Part shown: in pieces, positions 1-5,130 of the stretch
Layout of the letters: every line of letters begins with the position of its first letter
Position numbering within the stretch: position 1 is the stretch's first letter
Assembly: GCA_024679435.1 (NCBI GenBank)
Contig: JAIBDK010000194.1
Coordinates: forward strand, 1 to 5,130
Length of the DNA stretch: 5,130 nt
DNA from: Gammaproteobacteria bacterium
Lineage (GTDB): Bacteria > Pseudomonadota > Gammaproteobacteria > Arenicellales > Poriferihabitantaceae
Direction of reading: 5' to 3'
Made by a program: the position numbers and the translations under genes
Notes under the pieces: model-generated
The model's database searches: none
What the model saw: the letters and a program-made list of their open reading frames with translations, nothing else
What the model was told of the DNA's origin: nothing

Positions 1-2169
1 AAACGTACAGAGCTTACGAACCGGGGCCGTAGCTTTATCATCCAAAGCAGCCTGCCTGCCAATAAAATCTACCTGTTTTTTATAGTCCACAAATCGATCC
101 ATACCGGTTTCCACTGGCATAAAATCGGGGCGGAATTCACTTAACCACGATCCAAAAGATTTTTCCAGACGTAGGCTCATCATCGCACGCATGCCAAATG
201 GCCGGAGCCCAAAGTCTTTGCCCGCTGCCTCAAGTAAAGAATATAGCGCGACCTGTTGATTAGAAGGAACATAAATTTCATAACCAAGATCACCGGTATA
301 GGAAACTCGCTGCACAATCGCCTGACATTGCCCAATTTGCAGATGCCTAACTGAAAGAAATGGCATTGCTTCATTAGATACCTCTCCGCGGGCCACTCGG
401 TCCAGTAATTCGCGAGATCTTGGTCCGGCAATTTGAAACCCTATTCTGTCCTGTGAAATATTCCTAATCTGCACGCCGGATTCAGGAAGCTGACTTTCAA
501 ACCAACGCATATGAAATGATTGCGATCCAAATGACGCATTCATTTGATAATTACCATTTTCCAGATTAGAAATCGTAAAATCTCCAATTAACCTGCCCTT
601 CGGACTCAACATTGGACTTAATGTAAGTCGATTGGGTTTTGGCATCCGTCCCGCCATAACGGTATTAATCCAGTTTTCTGCGCCTGCTCCAGAAACTTCA
701 AATTTACTAAAATTATGAATTTCGTTAATGCCGACCCCGTTTCGTACGGCGTTGCACTCAGCAGCGACGGTCTTGAACGCATTTGATCGACGAAAACTCG
801 GAATCTCATAAGCTTCTTCACCCGGGGGCGCAAAATAATTCACCGCTTCCATACCGAAGGCTGCACCAAATACCGCATTTTTAGCTTTCCATAAGCCATA
901 AGCCGGCGTCGTCTGAAGCGGTCTCCCCGCAGGTAATTCCTCATTGGGATAAGAAACCGAAAACCGTCTCTGGTAGTTTTCGGTCACTTTTATTCGGGTA
1001 TAGGACTCGGTGCAGTAATTGCCAAAACGTGAAACATCCATAGCAAACACATCCCGGGACGGCTCACCCTCGATCATCCACTCCGCCAGCGTCAATCCTA
1101 CACCTCCACCTTGACTGAATCCTGCCATCACCCCACAGGCGGACCAGTAATTTTTTAGCCCCGCAACAGGCCCCACTAACGGATTACCATCCGGCGCAAA
1201 TGTAAACGGACCATTGATAATACTTTTGATTCCGGCTTTGCCTAAAACAGGATAACGATCAAAAGCAAAAGCCATGGAATCACTAATTCTGTCAAGATTG
1301 TCGGGGAGGAGTTCATGACCAAAATCCCATGGCGTCCCATCAATTGCCCAGGGATCACAATTTTGCTCGTAAAATCCAATAACCAGACCCTGACCTTCCT
1401 GGCGCAAATAACTTTCGCCCTCAGGGTCCATAACGTGAGGTAACTCGGTGGGATGATTAACGACTTCACTAATCTTTTCGGTCGCCAGGTATTGATGCTC
1501 CATGGGATGGAGCGGCAGATATACACCGGCCATGGCACCCACCTCTCTGGCCCATAATCCCCCGGCATTGACAAGATGCTCAGAGATCACTATACCCTGC
1601 TCTGTCACCACTTCCCAGGAACCATCATTTCTTTGGTTGGTTTCTAAAACTTTGTTTCTCAGAATAATATCAGCGCCCTGTTTCTTCGCGGCGCGCGCAT
1701 AAGCATGGGTCGTTCCGGAAGGATCAAGATGTCCGTCCAGAGGATCGTACAAGGCCCCAATTACACCCTCCGTATTGGTTATAGGCGAAAGCTTACGGAT
1801 TTCTTCTGGAGAGACGAGATGCGTGTCCAGCCCCATATATCGATGCTTTGCTCTTTCCGCACGCAGAAAATCCATTCTGTCCCGGGTTCCTGCGAGGGTG
1901 AGGCCACCGACATGATGTAAACCACAACTTTGCCCGGAAATCTCTTCGAGTTCCTTATATAGTCCGATGGTGTAGCCCTGAAGCGCCGCCATATTTGTGT
2001 CTGCGTTCAAGGTATGAAAACCTCCGGCCGCATGCCAGGTGGAACCCGAAGTCAATTCAGAGCGCTCGATCAACATTACGTCATTCCAACCAAACTTTGT
2101 AAGATGATAAAGTACGCTGCAGCCAACAACGCCACCACCAATGATTACTACCTGAGCATGTGATTTCAT
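1..2169 (-). CDS. FAD-dependent dimethylglycine/sarcosine dehydrogenase-like protein with GcvT domain (3' end cut by window edge)
   Basis: Reading the minus strand from the ATG at 2169 gives 723 codons with no stop down to position 1, so the C-terminus is missing; relatives are roughly 800-850 residues, so perhaps 100 are lost. Residues 7-18 form the FAD Rossmann loop (VVIIGGGVVGCS), followed by an acidic strand end (LIERSELTSGSTWHAAGG, 33-50). His46 in STWHAAG matches the histidine that carries covalent FAD in dimethylglycine and sarcosine dehydrogenases. A His-Gln-Tyr motif lies at 225-227, where this family has an active-site His. FAPDGNPLVGP (324-334) and CGVMAGFSQGGGVG (345-358) are the C-terminal FAD-site signatures. 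An FAO_M-like linker follows (about 366-425), then a GcvT domain (about 430 to the end) with FSKFEVSGAGAE, KGRLIGDFTI (Asp530 is the likely folate-contacting Asp) and YTGDLGYEIYVP (624-635). Family role: oxidative N-demethylation, with the one-carbon unit captured on tetrahydrofolate. It is cytosolic, with no signal peptide. The true substrate is not determined; sarcosine, dimethylglycine or another N-methyl amine are possible. Confidence 0.93.
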   Translation of the reverse strand, partial: MKSHAQVVIIGGGVVGCSVLYHLTKFGWNDVMLIERSELTSGSTWHAAGGFHTLNADTNMAALQGYTIGLYKELEEISGQSCGLHHVGGLTLAGTRDRMDFLRAERAKHRYMGLDTHLVSPEEIRKLSPITNTEGVIGALYDPLDGHLDPSGTTHAYARAAKKQGADIILRNKVLETNQRNDGSWEVVTEQGIVISEHLVNAGGLWAREVGAMAGVYLPLHPMEHQYLATEKISEVVNHPTELPHVMDPEGESYLRQEGQGLVIGFYEQNCDPWAIDGTPWDFGHELLPDNLDRISDSMAFAFDRYPVLGKAGIKSIINGPFTFAPDGNPLVGPVAGLKNYWSACGVMAGFSQGGGVGLTLAEWMIEGEPSRDVFAMDVSRFGNYCTESYTRIKVTENYQRRFSVSYPNEELPAGRPLQTTPAYGLWKAKNAVFGAAFGMEAVNYFAPPGEEAYEIPSFRRSNAFKTVAAECNAVRNGVGINEIHNFSKFEVSGAGAENWINTVMAGRMPKPNRLTLSPMLSPKGRLIGDFTISNLENGNYQMNASFGSQSFHMRWFESQLPESGVQIRNISQDRIGFQIAGPRSRELLDRVARGEVSNEAMPFLSVRHLQIGQCQAIVQRVSYTGDLGYEIYVPSNQQVALYSLLEAAGKDFGLRPFGMRAMMSLRLEKSFGSWLSEFRPDFMPVETGMDRFVDYKKQVDFIGRQAALDDKATAPVRKLCTF

Positions 2170-2172
2170 AAT

Positions 2173-2178
2173 TCCCTT
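2173..2178 (-). promoter_or_regulatory. Shine-Dalgarno site for the DMGDH-like gene
   Basis: On the minus strand AAGGGA stands 3 nt before the ATG at 2169. The spacing is shorter than usual, but this is the only purine-rich stretch near the start. The start is also supported by the FAD-binding GxGxxG motif beginning at residue 11, the normal distance from the N-terminus in this family. Confidence 0.55.
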
Positions 2179-2235
2179 ATTTAAATTAAGTCGTTTTCAT
2201 ATTTGGAGAATGGTTGCCCAGAAAAAATTCCAACC

Positions 2236-3756
2236 CTACCAGTCCGGCTTTATTTCTATTTTTCTTTTAACAACGTATTCATTAATTTGTTCTCGAATCC
2301 CGGGATCCAGATAGGGCGCTTTAACCTCTGCTAGTATTTTTTTAAAAAGCCGATTCGCTCTTTCAGGAGTTTGTACCGAGCCCTGTTCTGTCCAGGACTC
2401 AAAATTACTCCAGTCAGTACAAATTGGATTGTAAAATGCTGTCTTATAGCGATCAATCGTGTGAGTGGCTCCAAAAAAATGCCCACCTGCCCCTACTTCA
2501 GAAATGGCATCCAGTCCCAATTCCCTCTCATTAACTTCAATGGGTCGAACAAACTCAGACATCATCTGGACCATTTCCATATCAACAATCAACTTCTCAA
2601 AAGAGGCGCAGAGGCCCCCTTCGAGCCACCCTCCACTGTGTTTAATCATATTTCCATGGGCCATTACCGCCCCCCATAAAGACATGCCGGACTCCCAGGC
2701 CGCTTGAGCATCAACACAATTTGATGCGTTCACATTGGAAGTGCGATATGGAATACCGTAACGTCGTGCTAATTGACCGCCGGCTAAAACCGCTTTTGCA
2801 TACTCGGGAGTTCCGAATGCCGGTGCTCCCGTTTTCATGTCTACGTTAGAGGTAAACCCTCCGTACATCGCCGGTGCACCGGGATTCACCATTTGGGTAA
2901 CAGACAAAACACCTAACGCCTCAGCATTCTGCTGCGCCAATGCACCGGCCAGTGTTACCGGACTCATAGCGCCTGCAAGCGTGAACGGTGTAACCACCAC
3001 GGGCTGCCCGTACTTTGCCATCGTCATCAAACCATCAAGCATTGGCGCATCCACTTTTAACGGTGAATTAGTATTCACCACGGTCATAATACTGGGTTCC
3101 TTTTTGAGTTGCTCCTTATTGATGCCACGAGCGATAGAAATCATCTCAAGCGCATCCTCAATTTTGCCATTTCCGAGACTGTAGGCATGCCATGGCTTTT
3201 CTGTGAGTTCAATAAATGCTTGATAGGCATCAAGATGCCGAGTATGCGCAGGCAGGTCGATGGGTTCCACAGGATATCCCGAATGACTCCCGATAACATT
3301 AAAATGCTGCCCCAGTTTCAGAAATTTACAAAAGTCTTCGAAATTTCCCGTTCTTCTTCCTTTATCCAGATCGGAACAATTCGGAGCACTCGCCACCAGA
3401 CTAAAATTGATATAATTTCCACCATATACGGAATCGTATATCGGGTTTCTCGCATGGAATCGAAATTCTGAAGGAATGGTAGAAATTTTGTCCATGACCA
3501 AATTACGATCCATTTGGACATATCCTGTCCTAGAATCGATGGTAGCACCATGAGATACCATCAAATCTCTGGCTCGATCGTTAACAATCTGCAATCCGAT
3601 CTGCTCCAAAATACGCATTGACCCATCATGGATTAACGCCAGGCCCTCTTCATCAACGGTATCTATGGGAGGATAGGGATTACGCAGTTGCTTGAGCGGC
3701 AACTGACTGAGATTAATGGTTACCGGCTCCCGTGATTTTCTTGGGCGTCTGGACAT
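2236..3756 (-). CDS. MttB/MtgB-like (COG5598) non-pyrrolysine trimethylamine methyltransferase family protein
   Basis: This complete 506-residue protein belongs to the trimethylamine methyltransferase MttB superfamily (TIM barrel; usual length about 480-520). Recognisable family segments are the N-terminal helix around 36-56 (EEGLALIHDGSMRILEQIG), SHGATID at 68-74, the barrel core VVNTNSPLKVDAPMLDGL (226-243), VVVTPFTLAGAMSPVTLAGA (253-272), NPGAPAMYGGFTSNVDMKTG (291-310), FGTPEYAKA (314-322) and GHFFGATHTIDRY (425-437). Archaeal MttB has an in-frame UAG for pyrrolysine in the 330s. Here that region (SNVNASNCVDAQAAWE, 340-355) has ordinary codons, so this is the non-Pyl branch that includes the glycine betaine methyltransferase MtgB. 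Known members transfer a methyl group from a quaternary amine to a corrinoid protein; substrate and acceptor here are unknown. A weak AAGG lies about 12 nt before the ATG. It ends in TAG, 66 bp before the DMGDH-like gene on the same strand, with no clear terminator between them, so the two probably form an operon. Confidence 0.94.
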   Translation of the reverse strand: MSRRPRKSREPVTINLSQLPLKQLRNPYPPIDTVDEEGLALIHDGSMRILEQIGLQIVNDRARDLMVSHGATIDSRTGYVQMDRNLVMDKISTIPSEFRFHARNPIYDSVYGGNYINFSLVASAPNCSDLDKGRRTGNFEDFCKFLKLGQHFNVIGSHSGYPVEPIDLPAHTRHLDAYQAFIELTEKPWHAYSLGNGKIEDALEMISIARGINKEQLKKEPSIMTVVNTNSPLKVDAPMLDGLMTMAKYGQPVVVTPFTLAGAMSPVTLAGALAQQNAEALGVLSVTQMVNPGAPAMYGGFTSNVDMKTGAPAFGTPEYAKAVLAGGQLARRYGIPYRTSNVNASNCVDAQAAWESGMSLWGAVMAHGNMIKHSGGWLEGGLCASFEKLIVDMEMVQMMSEFVRPIEVNERELGLDAISEVGAGGHFFGATHTIDRYKTAFYNPICTDWSNFESWTEQGSVQTPERANRLFKKILAEVKAPYLDPGIREQINEYVVKRKIEIKPDW

Positions 3757-3831
3757 GAAATTTTAAAACCTTATTTATAGAGCTGGAATATAATCGAATA
3801 TATGTCTAATGTTGATATATTTAAAGTGAGT

Positions 3832-3843
3832 TTAATGCATTAA
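3832..3843. promoter_or_regulatory. 12-bp perfect palindrome, possible operator
   Basis: TTAATGCATTAA reads identically on both strands. It sits in the middle of the divergent spacer, about 75 bp from the mttB-like start and about 115 bp from the PhnD-like start, a plausible place for a dimeric regulator acting on both genes. In AT-rich DNA such a palindrome can also arise by chance, and no regulator gene is in the window. Confidence 0.35.
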
Positions 3844-3857
3844 GTATTGATAAATAC
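3844..3857. repeat. Short inverted repeat GTATT-4-AATAC
   Basis: Five-base arms, GTATT at 3844-3848 and AATAC at 3853-3857, flank GATA. The repeat directly abuts the 12-bp palindrome at 3832-3843. It may be an accessory half of the same operator or chance in AT-rich sequence. Confidence 0.25.
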
Positions 3858-3862
3858 ACGAC

Positions 3863-3900
3863 CGTCCGGACTATTTTCATAGTCTGGGACTGCTCGGACG
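3863..3900 (+). repeat. Nested inverted repeat able to form an extended stem-loop in the leader of the PhnD-like gene
   Basis: The outer arms CGTCCG (3863-3868) and CGGACG (3895-3900) enclose an inner hairpin with arms GACTAT (3869-3874) and ATAGTC (3879-3884) around a TTTC loop. The inner arm directly continues the outer one on the left, and a 10-nt bulge (3885-3894) remains on the right. AGTC at 3881-3884 can pair instead with GACT at 3888-3891, so two folds compete. The GC-rich 5' arm also contains the 8-bp palindrome GTCCGGAC (3864-3871). No T-run follows on either strand, which argues against a terminator. It could be an operator or an RNA leader element; no known riboswitch class was recognised. 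Confidence 0.45.
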
Positions 3901-3959
3901 AAGCCCTTTATTTCAGCACCGCAGAAAATTCGCCAAATGAAACACAAAGATTCCAAACT

Positions 3960-4775
3960 ATGAACAAAACCGGCATTCAACCCGACAAAATATGTTCAGG
4001 AATGTATGCCTTTAATACACAGCTGCAGCGGGCATGGGACACTATTTTTGATGGATTCTATCAACATCTCCCGGCACCCTATAATCGGAAATACAAAATC
4101 TTATTTGAAGATCAGCCCGGGTCGCTCAGGCAACCAGACGTTCTTATTGGGCAAACCTGCGGCTATCCCTATGTAATGCAATGGCAACCAAGCCATGAAC
4201 TTGTCACAGTACCTGCTTTTAATATAGCGGGCTGTGAAGGAATCCAGTATTCAAGCTGGTTCATATGCCGTAAAAATAGCTTATTTCAATCATTATCCGA
4301 TTTCAAATCATCCGTTGCGGTGTTAAATAGCCACGACTCCAACAGTGGCATGAATGTGCTTCGTTCGGCAATCAGCAAAATCGCTGATGGAGGATCATTT
4401 TTTGAAAGAGTTCTAGTGAGCGATTCCCACTTAGCCAGCATAGATTACGTGGTTAATGGAAAAGCCGATCTGGCCTCGATCGACGCAGTAACCTGGCATT
4501 TCGCCATTCAGGAAGGCCTGTTTAACCCGGATAGCATTAGAATTATCGGGCAATCCCAAAAGACCGCAGGCTTGCCCTTCATCATAAAACGATCGATTGA
4601 TCTGGATTCTGAATTAATACGATCAGCGTTGAATATTTCTTTGCAGAATTGTCCGATCGAAATCAGAGACTTTATACGAATAGACAGCTTTGAAAAAGTA
4701 TCACCCGAAGACTACCAGTTAACACGACAACTGGAAATTGAGGCCATCAATCTCGGGTATCCTTTCCCGGCCTGA
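3960..4775 (+). CDS. PhnD-like phosphate/phosphonate-type substrate-binding protein without signal peptide
   Basis: This 271-residue protein resembles the PhnD-like family (type 2 periplasmic-binding fold, PF12974 type). Family-like segments are VLIGQTCGYPY (61-71), VPAFNIAGCEG (84-94), the loop SHDSNSGMNVLR (124-135), SDSHLASIDYVVNGKADLAS (154-173) with IDAVTW (174-179), and IIGQSQKTAGLPFII (195-209). In the family, the serine-rich loop after the second hinge and the ADLASID segment line the ligand pocket. The N-terminus (MNKTGIQPDKICSGMYAFN) has no hydrophobic signal peptide or lipobox, so the protein is probably cytoplasmic. The ATG at 3960 is the first ATG in frame. The frame is open upstream to 3825 but has no ATG there, and no strong Shine-Dalgarno is seen. 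No ABC permease or ATPase is adjacent. It is divergent from the mttB-like operon and followed by a hairpin terminator. The ligand is unknown; a sensor or intracellular binding role is an inference. Confidence 0.85.
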   Translation: MNKTGIQPDKICSGMYAFNTQLQRAWDTIFDGFYQHLPAPYNRKYKILFEDQPGSLRQPDVLIGQTCGYPYVMQWQPSHELVTVPAFNIAGCEGIQYSSWFICRKNSLFQSLSDFKSSVAVLNSHDSNSGMNVLRSAISKIADGGSFFERVLVSDSHLASIDYVVNGKADLASIDAVTWHFAIQEGLFNPDSIRIIGQSQKTAGLPFIIKRSIDLDSELIRSALNISLQNCPIEIRDFIRIDSFEKVSPEDYQLTRQLEIEAINLGYPFPA

Positions 4776-4785
4776 ATTTTCATAG

Positions 4786-4811
4786 TAAGCATTCAGAATG
4801 CTTATCTTTTT
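4786..4811 (+). terminator. Probable intrinsic terminator of the PhnD-like gene
   Basis: Perfect 8-bp arms, TAAGCATT (4786-4793) and AATGCTTA (4797-4804), surround a 3-nt CAG loop, followed at once by TCTTTTT (4805-4811). It begins 11 bp after the stop codon at 4773-4775. The stem is AT-rich (two G-C pairs), so it may be only moderately strong. On the minus strand no U-run follows the stem, so it should act mainly on the rightward transcript. Confidence 0.65.
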
Positions 4812-4824
4812 CAACCCATTTCAC

Positions 4825-5130
4825 TCAAGCTGGGCGAGAAAAATCTTCCTTCAGAATCATGGCAAGAGTAGATACATATTGATCCACGTTATCCTTGTTA
4901 AAACACATTGGAGGTTTGATTTTAAGGACATTATGCAAAGGACCATCCGTACTGGTCAGGATACCGGATTGCTGCATGCGCTCGGAAATATAGTCAGCCT
5001 GATCCCCAGCAGGGTCAAGAGAATCATGGTCATTCACAAGCTCAATTCCTATGAACAACCCCAAGCCTCTCACTTCTCCTATCAAGCGATAATCACTCGC
5101 TAGTTGACGGAGTTCATTAATAAAATAATC
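4825..5130 (-). CDS. Class III PLP-dependent aminotransferase / phospholyase-like protein, C-terminal part (5' end outside window)
   Basis: The minus-strand frame is open from the right edge to a TGA at 4825-4827, giving the last 101 residues of a protein that would normally be about 430-450 long. Typical small-domain motifs are present: LIGEVRGLGLFIGIELV, then DPAGDQADYISERMQQSGIL, and the signature TDGPLHNVLKIKPPMCF. The latter contains the Thr-x-Gly-Pro segment that reaches the PLP phosphate of the partner subunit in this fold. This C-terminus resembles the AGXT2 / ethanolamine-phosphate phospho-lyase (ETNPPL) branch more than ornithine or GABA aminotransferases. Members transaminate small amino compounds to pyruvate or glyoxylate, or eliminate phosphate from phosphoethanolamine or phosphohydroxylysine. 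The catalytic lysine lies outside the window, so the activity cannot be decided. The gene converges on the PhnD-like gene with a 49-bp gap, so the two are not co-transcribed. Confidence 0.88.
   Translation of the reverse strand, partial: DYFINELRQLASDYRLIGEVRGLGLFIGIELVNDHDSLDPAGDQADYISERMQQSGILTSTDGPLHNVLKIKPPMCFNKDNVDQYVSTLAMILKEDFSRPA

Larger units (their letters stand above)
3757..3959. promoter_or_regulatory. Divergent intergenic control region with inverted repeats
   Basis: This 203-bp spacer separates the leftward mttB-like operon from the rightward PhnD-like gene, so it must hold the start signals for both unless transcripts enter from elsewhere. The part from 3757 to about 3860 is strongly AT-rich. 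Candidate sigma70-like elements exist, such as TATAAA at 3774-3779 on the minus strand and TTGATA at 3812-3817 on the plus strand. None has a good partner at 16-18 bp, so no promoter is assigned. Three inverted repeats lie next to each other in the centre and are listed separately. Confidence 0.55.

Noticed and set aside
1242..1920. Open frames of 66-110 codons antisense or out of frame within the DMGDH-like gene
   Set aside because: They are shadows of the long minus-strand coding frame. Their translations show no recognisable domain, while the main frame is clearly homologous to a known family throughout.
2212..2235. GGTTG/CAACC inverted repeat between the mttB-like and DMGDH-like genes
   Set aside because: It has only 5-bp arms with a 14-nt loop and no U-run after it on the transcript, which is too weak to call a terminator or attenuator.
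2236..2238. TAG stop of the mttB-like gene as a possible pyrrolysine codon
   Set aside because: The protein already has full family length at this point, and the internal position where MttB carries pyrrolysine has sense codons. Read-through would add only 12 residues before a TGA at 2197-2199.
2371..3471. Several plus-strand open frames opposite the mttB-like gene
   Set aside because: They are antisense to a well-conserved gene, lack plausible domains and overlap one another in different frames.
3895..3905. CGGACGAAG near a GC-rich arm, reminiscent of the ACGR loops of the guanidine-II (mini-ykkC) riboswitch
   Set aside because: There is no second ACGR hairpin, and the ACGA is not enclosed by a matching stem.
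3825..3959. Possible N-terminal extension of the PhnD-like protein
   Set aside because: The frame is open, but no ATG occurs in it, the translation lacks a signal-peptide pattern, and the family-like sequence begins just after the ATG at 3960.
4798..5103. Plus-strand 101-codon open frame opposite the aminotransferase fragment
   Set aside because: It starts inside the terminator hairpin and lies wholly antisense to a recognisable PLP-enzyme C-terminus.

Overview
The window comes from a bacterial chromosome of moderate GC content. Three complete or nearly complete protein types (MttB-like methyltransferase, dimethylglycine-dehydrogenase-like flavoprotein with a folate-binding tail, and a PhnD-like binding-protein fold) point to an aerobic, probably marine proteobacterium that uses methylated amines as a source of carbon, nitrogen or one-carbon units. 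The taxonomic guess is an inference from family distribution, and no rRNA or other marker is present.

Layout, left to right. (1) Positions 1-2169, minus strand: a large FAD-dependent, DMGDH/sarcosine-dehydrogenase-like protein fused to a GcvT-type aminomethyltransferase domain. It is open over 723 codons and cut by the left edge, so its last part is missing. (2) Positions 2236-3756, minus strand: a complete 506-residue MttB/COG5598 methyltransferase without a pyrrolysine codon. It lies 66 bp upstream of the flavoprotein and very likely shares its transcript. (3) Positions 3757-3959: an AT-rich divergent control region with three adjacent inverted repeats. (4) Positions 3960-4775, plus strand: a 271-residue PhnD-like periplasmic-binding-protein fold that has no signal peptide and no transporter partners in view. 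(5) Positions 4776-4824: a short convergent gap with a hairpin plus T-run terminator. (6) Positions 4825-5130, minus strand: the C-terminal 101 residues of a class III PLP enzyme of the AGXT2/ETNPPL type, cut by the right edge.

How the genes may work together (inference): the MttB-like protein would remove a methyl group from a quaternary ammonium compound. The flavoprotein would then oxidatively demethylate the tertiary or secondary amine product and hand the one-carbon unit to tetrahydrofolate through its GcvT domain. The PLP enzyme could deal with the remaining amine. The cytoplasmic PhnD-like protein could sense or bind a ligand of the pathway. No corrinoid protein, permease, ATPase or transcription factor is visible, so substrate and methyl acceptor stay open. 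The main points of interest are the MttB plus DMGDH pairing without a corrinoid protein in view, the orphan signal-less binding protein, and the structured divergent spacer.
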